From Branchiostoma floridae (Eukaryota; Chordata; Leptocardii; Amphioxiformes; Branchiostomatidae), in NCBI RefSeq assembly GCF_000003815.2, contig NC_049989.1:6317647-6381646 (forward strand): DNA of 64,000 nucleotides, in the 5' to 3' direction. The translations under genes and the position numbers were made by a program. The notes beneath the pieces were generated by a model that had not been told where the DNA came from, did no database searches, and saw only the letters and a list, made by a program, of their open reading frames with translations. Below are positions 38,373 through 51,718 of the stretch, one piece after another (positions within the stretch are counted from its first letter, which is position 1; each line of letters begins with the position of its first letter).

Positions 38373-41300
38373 CCTAGTTGGAAACAAAAACTACGTTATC
38401 CTTACATTTACGGCAAAATCGACATTAAACGACGATTTCCTTAATTCATAATCTAACGTATCATCCATGTCCATTGCTGTACAAAAACTAAACTTGGAAC
38501 GTTTTGGATCGTACGAAAAGTATGCACTACGATGATTTGTATGAAGCGAACGTAAAACAATCTGTTACTTGATCCTAGCTTTTACACATCATATATAGAC
38601 AGCTTTTCATCAAGACGTCATTGGCTGAGGATATTGAAAGAGAGAACGGTAGCCATAGAGTCTCCGCGTTTATATTGAATCCGCTTGTCCTGGGCTTCCA
38701 GACGCTTTCAGCGAGACTTATTACCTGCGGCAACATCTTGCGTTCAATAACCAGGACGGTCTCGCCACGTAAATCAGCCGGTACTTCCACAGTCAGACGG
38801 TCTTTTCCAGACTCCACTTCTCGTCCTTTGAGCCTCTTATCGTCAGCAGACCGTGGATGTAGAGACCCGGGGAGATGTGGCCGTGATGTTGCCATATTTC
38901 TTTATGGAAACTTATTTCACTCAAGGAGGTGATAACGTCTTGGAGTGCTGAGGAAGAAAAAAGTCAGTAAGCCGCTCCTGGGCCAGTGTCATTAAAACTC
39001 CCACCTTTCCGCGTAAAATGTGCTTTTGTTTGACATTTCCTAGTATCCCGCGGCGGGAGCCATCGTCATCCTTCACCTGCGAATGACACCAGTAAACCAT
39101 GCAGCTGAAGTTTGGTTACGATCTGTGATAACTCTGAAAGTTCAGAAAGTGGTCACGTCTTCAGTGCAAGTATAACATGCCAATTTTCTAGGTAAAACTC
39201 TTGAAACCGGTCAAAAACAAATAGCAGATTTCGATATATGGCAACAGAATATTTCTAAACGTAACGTGAGATAAAATTGAAAGCTCATTTTGGTTCACCA
39301 CTGCACTCACAAGCAAGCAATATTGTGCGTGCAGTTCGTGCCCTAAGTTCAACTCTCTCCCACATTACCCTTATGGCACTTTCGTCAGGACCTGCCATTC
39401 TAACAGTGGATGGCACTTGGTGTTGACATCTATAATGTTGAGTGAAATCCTTGTAGAATGCTCTGCGCTCGAGTTTTTCCTAGAGGTGTTTGAAGACTGA
39501 TGATCACACAGCATGAAATGTGCACCGTTATCAATGCAGCGCCATCATGTTATCACTATGCTGAATCCCAACTGGCATTCAAATTGTGACGTTCGCTTTG
39601 AAGCATGGTAGAAGGGCAGCTTCATGTGGCTTTTGGGACATGATTTGAATGACAGGTCTGCAGACGATGTTTTATATATCACGAGATCGTCTGACCCAAT
39701 GACGTACCTGTTGCCTGGACAACTTCTTGACTTGTCAGCCAATCAGAGAACAGAGAGTGCGCGGTCGGCTCTCTCAAACCTTCCTCACTTTTCAAACAGA
39801 ATCCATGATGAGCAGAAATCCAAACTCAATCATTAGGTTCTGCGGGAAACATATTTCAAATTTCCCAAGGGCGTTGTTTTTGGCTTGAATAGTAAAGTGA
39901 TATACTGTGGAGTTATTAACTGTAAACAATCAACGCCCTGATTAACACAGTGGGTAGCTTCCCTGCCGCTGGAGATTTTCGATAATTAAAATCCTCTCCC
40001 CAAGAGGGAGGCTGTTGGAGTAACAGTGCCGGTGCCATGGTGAGGGTGTTGTGAGGGGATAATTACTAGGCGTTACGTCGCCGGGTTGGCAAGTCTATAA
40101 CCTTTAGGTGGGCAGGCAGACAGATTTATGTGGCATCTGCCTGATTTGTGGGGGACTAACAATGCTGAGAGCGACGCCCCAGGGGACTGAGCTATTGGAG
40201 CAGGTGTCTTTGTGTACTACAGAGATTGGGAGTTGCTGGCATAGAGATGAAGGTTCAGTTCAATTAGAAGAATGTTCACGTCAGTCGAATGTTTTATGGA
40301 CAGTACGATGATATCCGTAGCAAGTTCACTTGAAACTGGGGAGTTGAAAAACACGGACGTTTACAAATATAGGAATAGTTATTTTCTTGAGAGAAAAGCC
40401 AAGCTTGTTTTGTGACGCACGATTGCTCGTACTGTGGCAAAGTCTTGAAGCTTGCATGTATATAGATATGTCATTTGTATTTTTGTTTACATTTTTTTGT
40501 ATCTTTAACTCGAGCACTTTGCTTTGTCAAAACGGGGCCAAATGTACAGCTGCCAGGAAATTAATCAGTCCAGACGAAAATGAAAAGTGACGCCAGATCG
40601 TGTACTACGTAAGCTCAAATGATGTTGGTTAAAATTTCTGTCGATAACGATACAGTGTCCCTGAAACCACTGAGAAAAACTGAGTGGTAGGGTGAAAAAG
40701 AATCCTTTGGTCGCAGGGTAGGGATGGTATCCTTCAATGTATTACTCTATCAACAACTGCCTATCACGAAAATTGTCGATTTCCCGTCTTGTACTCAATG
40801 GCATGGTCGTCCATGAGGTATGTTAATATCCAGGTTTGGAGTATCAGAATTGACTGTGCAATTGCCTATCTATACCATTAACATTGACCATAATCATCTT
40901 TACGATGCCTATATTGCATAGACATTTATTAGCGGAAGTAGAATTTGATCGAGGTCAGCAAAGAATTTCCTCCAAGCACTTTTATACAGGAAATACCATG
41001 CTTATTATACACTAGATGGATATAAAAATAGTATTCAATTTGTTATGTATCATCAAAGAGCTTTCCAATTTAATAATCTTTAGCCGTTGTAAACTCGCTT
41101 ACGATTGGTTTTTGCATCTGTTTGATATAACGTTTCTGACCTTGGTGCTGATTTTCATGTGGTTCTTATAAATAGTCACTTGTTTTTCATATGAAATTAT
41201 CCCGTAATGCTGTAACTCTTCCCGGTAGTCCATTCCACATATGCATTAGTTACAGTTGTTGAACAATGCTCCTCTTACTGGTAGGGTTCGGACTGAGTGT

Positions 41301-44300
41301 CTCCAGAGAGGCCACCCACTCTGACCTCCAGGCCTCTACAAGTAACGCTCCACTTAACGTTGCACCGCTGTACATCAATAAAGTTATATTGTTGTCAAGC
41401 ACACCACACGCAGACATTTATGAATATAAGACCCATTTCAGAATCCCCCGTGTTTCCTATGAAATATTTATGGCTCCTCTAAGAGCGATCTGCAGTCCTT
41501 TCATCATTGAGTCGGAGGCAGTAATCGCAAATCTCGCGTGGTCACGTATGATGTTCTCGCGCAGGTTTCGCCTCGGGGCGAGATCAGACCGTGATGTGCA
41601 TTCGATCTACTGCAAAGCAGGCTTTCTCGGTATCATTTTCTGAAGCAGAAACTATTAATTTTGTGTAGAATGGGATAGTTGGCCGCAAACCTTTGACAGT
41701 GTGCCATTTTTCAAAGTAGCATACCATAAAACGAACTTGACTTTCTCCAACAGGTTGAAAAGTTATCAGGAAACTTGGACAGCAGAAAAACTCACGTTTG
41801 TTTTCAATTTCACTTCGATCCCCATGTGGCTTAAGTGCCGCCCATGCGTCTAAATACGATTAGATTTGTAGCCCCAAGTAAGCTTCATTACCTACAGCAT
41901 CTAAAGTAGCCCTAATCGCCTGCAGCGTTCAAGATCACAGGCGCTGTACTTGTACTCCATCGTCGCCTCTCGTGAAGCTTCATTGGCGCCAGCCGTGCAT
42001 TTGTGTGTAAAGTAGGTTTTAGAAGAATGCAAATAGTTTGTAGGTAGTCCAGAGTGGACGTGAAATCAAGAAAAAAACACCCCCGTATATAGTTTGAGTA
42101 CTAGACCGTAAGTAAAAGCGCGTCAAACGCAAATCGCCGTTTTTCCCTCGCTAGTGTATTTTCTTCGATTAGTTGGAATAGGCTCCCGGTGCTTCTTTTG
42201 AATTGTTTCATTCTTAATTTTCCAATGTGCCACTTTCCTGTGATAACTTAGATGTTGAACCTTTCATCGCGGTTCACATATCGCGTTTGGTTTCCGTTAT
42301 ACTTTTCTATCCCTCTTTTCCCATTCACCACCACCACTCTCTCTTCCTTCTTGTCTTACCATTACGCCAAGCAGCCCATCTACCAGTCGACGCGGAGCTA
42401 CATTTGAACGCGCCCCTCCTACCGACGATGAAGTCGTTAGTTAAACGATTTGTGGGACTATGCTGAGCGCGCCAGGGAGCCGACCCGGCGCTGCCATCAG
42501 CCGCTCACACATAGCGGGGAATAAAGTCCGGACAAGTCGTTCATATTTCACCCAGGAGCCAGAGATCCCCCTAACACCTGCTGAGCGAAGACACGAGTAA
42601 GAGTGCCATCCATTGCCCATAAACCGGTTCGCGCTTTTGATCGAGTCAGCCCATAGCCACACCTCTCCATCAGGAGGTATTGATGCATTTGATATGATTG
42701 CTCGAACAGCAGACATTGAAGCTAGCCTATGTACCCCAAGAACGAGTTTACATTTCCTTTGCGAAGTCAACACACCGAGTGGCCAGAATTGTTGTTCGGT
42801 CGATACTTTAACGCAAACTACTGATCAACGTATATCAGATATTTCACCATCTTAAACTCTTAGATATGCATTAAATAGTTAGTTTTACAATGACTGGTAT
42901 GTGCGATTGTCCTGGGCTAGATAACACAATCATCCTGTCGCCTTCTATACAGACTTTTGGGGCGCCAGTGTTCCGGGGCCGCCGCTGATCCGGGGCTTTC
43001 AAAAACATGGCCATGGGACATGGGCGGTAAAACTCCTTCTCCGACCAACAGCCAACTCCCTTCCCATGCACAGAAAACCTTAGTCCATGTTAAAGACGCG
43101 CCGCCGCTCAGAAAGTCTGCGAAGGAAGCTAATCATTCTGATCAACCACAACAGTACGAGTAAGCCCGTCCTTACTCTCGTTTTGCCAGAGTTCCCCGTT
43201 GGTATCTTGCTGTAACCATTACAGTTGGAAAGAACTGCAAAATCAATAGACCAGATAGCAGGCCGACCCTTAAGTGGTCCATGGACACTGATAAACGACA
43301 GTGGGGTACCAATTAGCTCTAAATTCCTTAAAGCAATAACGATAAAGGCTTCGTCTAAGTGAAATAACGGCTTTGGTGCAAATTGCCATCTGAAGGAAAT
43401 TGCGTTAAGACAAAAGACCGGCTTTCGACATTTGTATTGATAAGTTCTTGCTCATGTACAAGAAGATAGTTAAGATTTCGCCTTCTCTTACTAAGTAATA
43501 GTGATTAATTCAGATGTGCAGTACTAGTGAAATTAAGGGCATACACACATACCGTACCTAAACTGTTCACATTTTAGTCAACAACAACTTTATTCATATC
43601 CCTGATAATCTTTCACTGTAAATCTTTCATGGCAAATTATAAGAAAATGCAATAGGTACAGCATTAAAAGAGTATGTTATATCACTGACCCTACTCAACG
43701 CCGTTTGCTGTCTATGAAAAATCAGACCTTCTTTTGTGGTCGCTACTGTGGACTTTGTGATTTGTTGCTTCTTAGATACAAATCTGTAATTTGCTGTCTG
43801 CACACTTGGTCATCGCTGTTGCCTCCGTGTGTCTTCGTGATACATCAGGCGATTCTTTCTTCGATCACCCGACCACTCCGGTCTGGTGCCAGATGTTCTC
43901 GGGTCAGAGACAAGGTCATCACGACGTTTTGCGGCCTGTTGATAAACGAAGGCATCACCTCAATTACCTCTGTGGTTAGAGAATAATGCATCTCCCCCGG
44001 CCCTCTAATCGGGATACATAAAGCACCCTGCGCGGCTTTACATCACGTTAGCGGCGCCATTGTTCGCTCATGCAGCTCGGTACATTTATGAACCTCTGGG
44101 GACGCCAGGATGTCAGTCATGCCTTGATGTAAGCTGACAGGCCTTAACTACCCGGCAAGATGCGGCGAACTGGCTGACACTCACCAGAGTTCGGGACGGA
44201 TGGGTCTGTGTGAAGATAACCTGCAGTTTGTGAAGTTCTTAGGGAAATGAGATAATGGCGCCAGTGATACATCTCACCCTCACACTACTGTGAACATCGG

Positions 44301-47300
44301 AAATCATCGCTAATTCGCGGTAAAACGAACGCCATTCATTTTCTTCCCGCGGTGCCTTCTCAGCTAGGAAGCGCCATTTGTACCGTTCCTAGAGTAGACC
44401 TTTTGATCAGCTGAAAGGACCTGTAGAATAATACGCGAACATCAATCATTCCAAGGTGAAGAAGGACAGAAATATTCATTTTGCTTCCGTCACCTTTTCA
44501 GCAAGTAGATTCGCAGGTTGCTCGAATGAACTCCACGAGCGAAAATATTCATCTTCAGAAGTCAATTCGGTGCTACCCTCTGCCTAAGTCACACTTTCAA
44601 TGATCCCGAAATACATCTAGAATACAACAGCAAAAGCAAAACACTCAACTACCCCGGATCATTTATCAGTTTGGAAAAGCATGTTGTATGCCTGTATGGC
44701 CGAGGCATTCGATCGCATGGTACATCATCTCTTTTCCAAGATTTCCTTTAATGCAGATGGAGTTCGTTAGCTGTACACCTCACCCTGATGCAGAAGACTC
44801 AAAGTTTACTCAGTATGCAACTTTTCACTCCAAAAATCCATCATGAAGGCAGCGGGTGGGGATTAGAAGACCACCTCCATGATCCAACTCCCTGATTGTA
44901 GAATAGCGTCTGACCGGAAGGGTACAGGATGTGTCTCTCCTGACCTCTACCCGCCACTCACCTATTCAAACAGCCTTCACTACACCCCTCCATCGACTGC
45001 GCTGATCAATGGCCACCTTGAACGCTTGACTGTTCTAAAAGGATCACTTTGTGTATCGCGCTTTTTTGTAATCACATCAGTGAGGGGTTGTGCTCCTCGG
45101 AGCTTATCTGACAGGTTTTGAAGAGATTATCGTTTGTGGCAACGCGGCGTGAAAGTAGTTTTTCTTATCTCTCGGTTTTGCCTTTGACACGGGCGACATA
45201 TCGTTAGTTACCATCTCCAAATTCAATCTTCCTGTGGGAGATTACTGGGCGGGGGGACACCGATTCATTACGCCTGCTCAACCACAAAATGGAAACTTGG
45301 GGATTTTTCTTGCCAGCTATTGACGCTGACTGTCGTAAAATCGCACAGTAGGATGGCTTGCGTGATATGCTCTTTCTGTATGTCAAAATCCGGTTTGCGG
45401 TGCTGGCGTTCAGCGTTCAGATTTGCTGTACATTACCTGGAGTTACATGGTGGCAGTCCATAACACTTTTAACATGGTTATTAGTGCTCCTGTCACTGCT
45501 TGTCCGTCCCTGAACTTTTCACACCCGCACCAGGAACAAGTTGCCGTCCATCACAACTAAAACATGTGCTGCTTTATTCGCACGTCTTTCCCGCTTGTCC
45601 CGTGAGATATATGTATCCTTATCAGCTGACTGAGAAGTGCAGAAAACTACGCGCTATTTATCACCTGGTTATTCAGCGGGTGTAGAAGAGCAGTTAGTCA
45701 TCCCTGCAGCGTGTGTCATCATCCCTCGCGTTCTACCCGCACCCGCAGTGTGAAAATCTGTCATAAACCCGGGCCTGTGGTTCGGCCATCAATTTCTTTT
45801 AGGCAGCAGTGTCGCTTTGTACCAGACACTGGATCTGTCAGTAAAAGAACAACAACTGGGACCGTGCAGGGCATCATATCAGACCTTTGCGTATCACTTC
45901 GTCGAGAACTGTTGTCATAGCAATCAATATCATTTTATCATGCTTATGCCAGAGCTACAGATACATTTACGGTACTTCAATCTTTGCCAGATAAGTCCAA
46001 TGAAATTTGTATACTGCTTTTCCGCCTTACCTGAGTAAACTCTAAACCATAAACAAACTTTTGGTGTCAAAGAGTTCTCTTATTGTTATCGTTTAGCTAA
46101 ACGTTTTATCATTGAAGTTATGACGTCGAAGTTCCACTCCCCACAATCCTGCAATCTATGTCAACTTTCAGCAGTACTCTTTCAGTTGGCAAGTCTCCTG
46201 GCTGCTGTAGCTAGAGGCATAAGTCGAAAGCAGACAGGAAACTTTGTACACATCTTATCAGGACTGCTGAGACGTACTTTTGTGCGGAGAGACTGAATGC
46301 CGCTCTGATCGTCTTATCTTAAACTGACTTGTAATCCGAACCCTGCAGGGTTTTACCTCTACTTCCTCTCGGGATCAGTGTTGTCCTCAAATATCCTCTC
46401 AGCGGTCGGAAGTTCAAGTCAGTACACTCGAGCATGAGTTACATTGACATGCCGTTATCAGGAAATAAATGCCGCATCATTCTGCAACTTAGAGATACAT
46501 GTATGTATGGCGGTTGTAGATTAATAACTCGTCTCTTATTGTCCCGAATGCGCATAATGCAGTTTTGTATTCAACTTTCACCATATTCACTGGTACGTCC
46601 ATCTATTTCGACTGGGCAGCAGGGTCGTCCAACAGCTGTCATAGCCGTAAAAACAAGAAATGGTCAGTTTAAATGTCTAAGACGATACAGGGCTAGGTTT
46701 ATAGTAGCGTTGAATCACAGTGATCCATGTTGTATACGTGTAGATCTGGGGTAATATTGTATCTTCAGATACGTGGGATTTTTGGGTCCATTTCGCAAAC
46801 CATCCCTGTTAGATAAATCTTAGGACAACCATCAGCGCACACCTTGAGTTCTGGCACTATAGTGATGTTGCAATTGTAGTGTGACACATGTGCACTCATA
46901 GGTGGCGCGGAGGAGGAGATAGATATTACAACGGGTTTAGATTATGTTGTAAAACTTCACAAGTAAGCCCACACCTCTTTCGGTATGCGGCACAGGGATC
47001 GCAAACATGTCAGAAGCACTAAAGAATAGTTCACACCCACACAGCAAACTTTTGTGACTACGTGGCATCAGTAATCACGATGTGACGCAACAGAACTCAG
47101 AACTCCGCATACGTACGTGCCAGCCCAACTTTGGTAATTAGAAACACACCCCTTCCGTTTGAAATTCAAGAGGACCAATGAAAGTCAGCCTTGAACTGAA
47201 ACACTGCCTTCAAGTTCTATTCTACAAATTAAGGAATCGGCAGCCCATCCCTTCCCTTCAATCATCTCTGTAATAGTTCCTCTAATTACCTTGACAAAGA

Positions 47301-47763
47301 ACCGTCCCTCTAATCTTTTTTCGATCGTATTTTAGATTCCATATATTTCCCGGGTAAGCCTGTTATTATCAGTGGTGACGAACGAGGCTGTTCTTTTATT
47401 CCGTTGGAATGGAGCGTCAGACGAGGCTGTGATGTGTATAATTTGTTGGGATTAACGGTCCCCACGTCTCCAATGATAGAGTTATGCCCGCCTAGCTGGC
47501 TAATGGACCCGGAACGGAAATTGGAGTAATTACGACGTAGGGAGTAAGAATGGCGGTATCTCCACCTGCTTGTCGTAACTTAGACTCAGGAGGAAGTTCA
47601 GCTTGAGTTCACAGAACTACAACACTTGGTTAACTACACCTGCAGGGCTTACACAAGATGGGAGACTTGGAAAAACAATATGTTTTCAATTATTTACATC
47701 ACATCGTGTCCTAACTTCATCTTCTAACTTTTGACATAGACTATTTCTTAGCCATTCAACGAC

Positions 47764-47933
47764 CAGGTCCCAATTCTCAACCCGGGGCCCAGCCGGGTAG
47801 CTTTCAGAAAGGAAAATATGATGTAAAAGGCAACGAAAGAAAATAGTCATTAGCATTATTTCTGTATATTTCTTGATAAATACTTTTCCGCAAACATCCC
47901 AGCCTGAGCCCAGTTTAAAATGGGACCTAGGCC
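47764..47933. mobile_element. Harbinger-like MITE, copy 3
   Basis: The left end is AGGTCCCAATTCTCAACC, followed by CGGGGCCCAGCCGGG. The right end is TTTAAAATGGGACCTAGGCC. The interior AGCTTTCAGAAAGGAAAATA and ATGTAAAAGGCA match copy 1. It is more diverged than copies 1 and 2. Confidence 0.7.
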
Positions 47934-48570
47934 TTAATCATGGAGGCAGTTCCACATTGCTTGAATGATGTATCAACTTCACCGCAAAGTAGAAGATACA
48001 CAACGCCTTTGAAAGTTTCCACCCACTGATTTTAAAAGGCACTAGATATCGACATCGCGAAACTTTATTTAAGCTAAATAATTGAGTGCTTTAGTGGCAC
48101 TGAACTAAATCAACTTCTCGCATTCATCGGCGAATACTGCATACGATCTCAAACTCATAAGGACCTCCTCCTACGACATTTGCAGTTGTACAAGCTATAT
48201 ACAATGAACTTCGAATTCTACTGACATTTCTGCCCTTTAGAATCAATCCATTAGGCTAAGATATACTGCCTGCTTAATGCGAGTGCTAGTATGAAATGAA
48301 CGGTTCTACAGGCGAAGCGAAGCTTTCATTCCTTCAACTGTAGTTGATATATCTGCCGCTACTGCGCCGTTACCAGGACAAAAACAAAGTCACCCGGGAC
48401 GTGCCATACGTACGTTAGAGACGTCACACGCCGTCAGGTCCGGGCGGCACACCTCTTCTTCTCCCGCGTAGTTGTGCCTACTTACATTCCCTGCGCACTT
48501 CACTCTACACCTTAGGAACGTGCTGCTGCAACTGACCGTACCAAAATGGGGGAGGTGGTGATAACTACTA

Positions 48571-48736
48571 CAGTAGAAGCCAGTTAATTGCACAACGGAT
48601 TAACGCACACTTCTGTTAACTGCACGAGATCCCAAATCAGTGCGATGCATCTAGATAACTTCGCATTATTGCACCAGCCGGATAATTGCACGACATTCAC
48701 TGGCAAATAGGCTGTGCAATTAAGCGGCTTCTGCTG
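48571..48736. mobile_element. Tigger/pogo-like MITE
   Basis: The left end CAGTAGAAGCCAGTTAATTG and the right end CAATTAAGCGGCTTCTGCTG are complementary over about 23 positions with few mismatches. TA flanks both sides (48569-48570 and 48737-48738), as for Tc1/mariner/pogo insertions. Internal segments repeat the theme (GGATTAACGCAC, GGATAATTGCACGA). There is no transposase. Confidence 0.8.
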
Positions 48737-49184
48737 TACCATAATAACTCTGCGTCACGTTTCTTTATACAGGCTAGTTCTATACAATCAATGTTTTCTT
48801 CTTTCTATCCCCATCACATGTAAAGAAGCATACTGCTGCCAAGACTTGTGTTACTGAAATAGGGCGAGACAAAATGTCCTTGAATGATTGAGGGAGATGC
48901 ACACATTTGTACTCTATTGAAACATGCTGAAGCTTGGTGGTGATGACAAATGTTACCCTGTATATAACCAGCCATATATACATTCACATTTCACGCGTCT
49001 GATGCACAGAACATCCCAAATATCAAATTGCTTCCTGTGTGCAGAACAGAGTGTAGAATCCATCATGGACCTGTTCTGATGTCAGTACCATTGGACCGAT
49101 TCCCAACCAATAGATTAAACGGTAACGGGTGATGCAGGTGATCATTCTGTCCGTGTTTTTGTGTTTCGGTAAGAATTGCTGCAT

Positions 49185-49505
49185 CTATTCTAAACTTAGT
49201 CTCTTTGATCCTTTCACCCATGTATATTCTTACCCTAAGTACATAACCCTGAGTTCCCACAATTGTGATCTTCGATTGTAGGTTGATGTTGGTTTCATAT
49301 TGACTACAACCATGCAGATAGTCTATAAGCTATCTAGTATCTATTTTAAGCTCAATACGTATGATCCTTTTAGCCATCTAAGAACCATTAGCTATTCATC
49401 TCCTGAGTACATAACCCCGAGTTCTCTCAAACAGTCATCGGAAAAGCAAAGCCTGATCTGTTGATTGATTTTGCTTTCATGTAGAATACAACCAAGTAGA
49501 TAATC
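49185..49505. repeat. Imperfect ~168-bp tandem duplication
   Basis: AGTACATAACCCTGAGTTC at 49238-49256 recurs as AGTACATAACCCCGAGTTC at 49406-49424. The flanks TTTGATCCTTTCACCCAT / TATGATCCTTTTAGCCAT, and later GACTACAACCATGCAGATAG / GAATACAACCAAGTAGATAA, also align. Confidence 0.75.
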
Positions 49506-51718
49506 GAAAAGCCAAAATTTAGTATTATGCGACAAAGGGATTCGAAAGTCATCAGAATCATAAGAAGGAAGTTTATATGATTCATATTTTAGATTATATC
49601 CACAGTATTGCTATAGTTTAAATGAACATATTTCTGAATGAAAATGACATGATTAATGTATCACTGAAAATAACGCGCCGACCTATAGCCCCAACGCCCA
49701 CAAAGGGACTGATTTACCTGTCCCATAACGGTCACAAAGGCAGCCATTTCAAACAAACTCTTGCTGACCGAGTTCTAATTTACAGCCTTGAACAATGTGA
49801 ACAATGTAAATGCCAGCCTGTGTGATGCAGTATTCACGTACATTTTATGTCCGAACTAAAAGCATTCCCATGTCGAACCCATAAAACAGCCAAACTCAGC
49901 AGCCGAAGTAATATTTTCCCTGCATGTAAAAGTGACGGCGACCATAGATTGATATAGCCAGTCAGCCCTTGCAGTGGATATATCTATACAAGGTGTATTA
50001 ATAATGTAACCTCTCTTCTCTGTGATTAGGCCAGTGTGCCATTATCATCGCCGCCTCGCAACGGCAAAGGTCTCTTGTCTTCTTACAATTTATGAAAAGC
50101 GCCCAGTAGAGAGCCATAACGCAAGAGATGTATGGTACAACCTTTCTATTGCTGGTTCAGCGGCTTATATATTATTTCATATCGTGAGAGCAGCACATAT
50201 TTTGCCATATCTACCACACTTTCCGTCCCAAGTAAAGAGACATGACTCCATGATATATGACACCTTCAAACCCTCATAAACTTTCTGTCTCTAAAAGCAC
50301 TTTGCCTCTCTGACAGCTTTTGAAGCAATCTACGATTGGGTATGTTCAGGCGTTACCAGCATGTTACAGACTGTGTGCGTGCAATCTTTTGACAGTATAA
50401 AATATCTGAAAGAACCCAGTAGCGGTTTGTCTCTTCGAGAGAAATCAGTGCTTTTATGTAGCACTTAGTCATAGGTTAGAACGATTTGTCACGGGTTTTA
50501 TGTAGCTCTTAAACTTTCCACGCTTTACTGGAGGCTACGGTCCACCCGTTCTGCTCTTTTCGGTAGCGGATGGGTACACATTAATCACCATCTCCTGCGC
50601 CGTATTCATACGCACACTCTGATTAACGTCATCACTTACCATCGCCACTGTGATACATCACGGAGAAAAGCGCGCGCAGCAGGCCTGTCTGCCAAATGTC
50701 AACGGAGTTGCTGGGGTGAAAATTAACGAGCACACCGCTGACCTGGAAATGTTAGGCGATCTACTACAGGCAGAAGTCCATGTAAGACTGCTGAACTTGT
50801 TCACACACTCCGACTCTCCGCTCCAGGGGTTTTGAGAAGTCTTCAGGGGAAAAGGCTGCTCGAAGTCGACTACTTGATTATGGATTTTGATTAAATAGCT
50901 GTAGGAGTTTCAGTATGTACTCAGAGTATACCTCTTGACTAAGGCAGGGCTTACTTGAAGTATCGAATCAATATTCTTCAGTGGAAACTTTCCATCGCTT
51001 CACATCAGTTTGGCCAAAGTGCATTTTAAGCACATTTTATGGGAACATCTTCGCAGTTCTCGCCTGTACTAGATATCTGATATAATATACTGCCTCAAAT
51101 GAACAAAATGGCACAATTTTGTTAATTCAAAGCAATATTTCAACTTAATGTCTTGTGCATTACTATTTTTTTTCAAAACGTCAGCGTTGCCATTTTGCCG
51201 TCGAAGCGCATAGAAGAGAGACTGCCGTATTAACTAACTACTAGTGTGGAACGGTGCAGTTTTGTCTGAGAATAGTAAAGAGTCCATTTATAGGAGCTGT
51301 GAGCCTTCTAAACAACTTTCGTGTTGATAGGCCAGCGTCTGGTAACCATTAGTTGCCATTAATGCCTTAATGTATGATCGGGTGAATAAATGAGTGGTAA
51401 ATCAACGAGAGCTCGTTCTTACTTTAATTTCGTACCTATCATTTTTTGTGGAACGTCATGACACAAAAAAATGTTAAGCGATACATTATCGATTTACATA
51501 TATGTATCACAAGCAGGCAAGTCATATTTTCGCCGACTTATAGAAGCTACATCATTCTATTTTCAGTATACTGAATACTGTAGTTGCAATTGTGACTGTA
51601 ATATACGATGTCACAATCTTGAGTAATACCTCTCACCGGTACTCTCTATACATCATAAATCATTTAGAATCTCCTAAATGGGTTGCATGACACTCATACC
51701 CAACTACTGTCTCAACAG

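Larger units (their letters stand above)
21110..51718. other. Large non-coding interval, putative intron 1
   Basis: I examined both strands for exons and found none I can defend. Frames of 100-130 codons (30632-31021 minus, 34267-34635 plus, 38575-38895 minus, 42441-42773 minus) lack recognisable domains and clear splice sites. The interval contains the repeats and hairpins listed below; most of the rest is unique-looking DNA of moderate GC content. It could hold enhancers, but that cannot be judged without comparison. Confidence 0.45.

Noticed and set aside
38575-38895. 106-codon minus-strand frame, also open for 103 codons on the plus strand
   Set aside because: Both strands being open suggests local composition and not coding. 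No family match, though the Val-rich segment near the middle looked tempting.
42441-42773. 110-codon minus-strand frame with a protein-like composition
   Set aside because: No domain recognised, an 80-codon frame is open on the opposite strand over the same bases, and no splice or promoter context was found. Kept only as a note because it is among the more protein-like chance frames.
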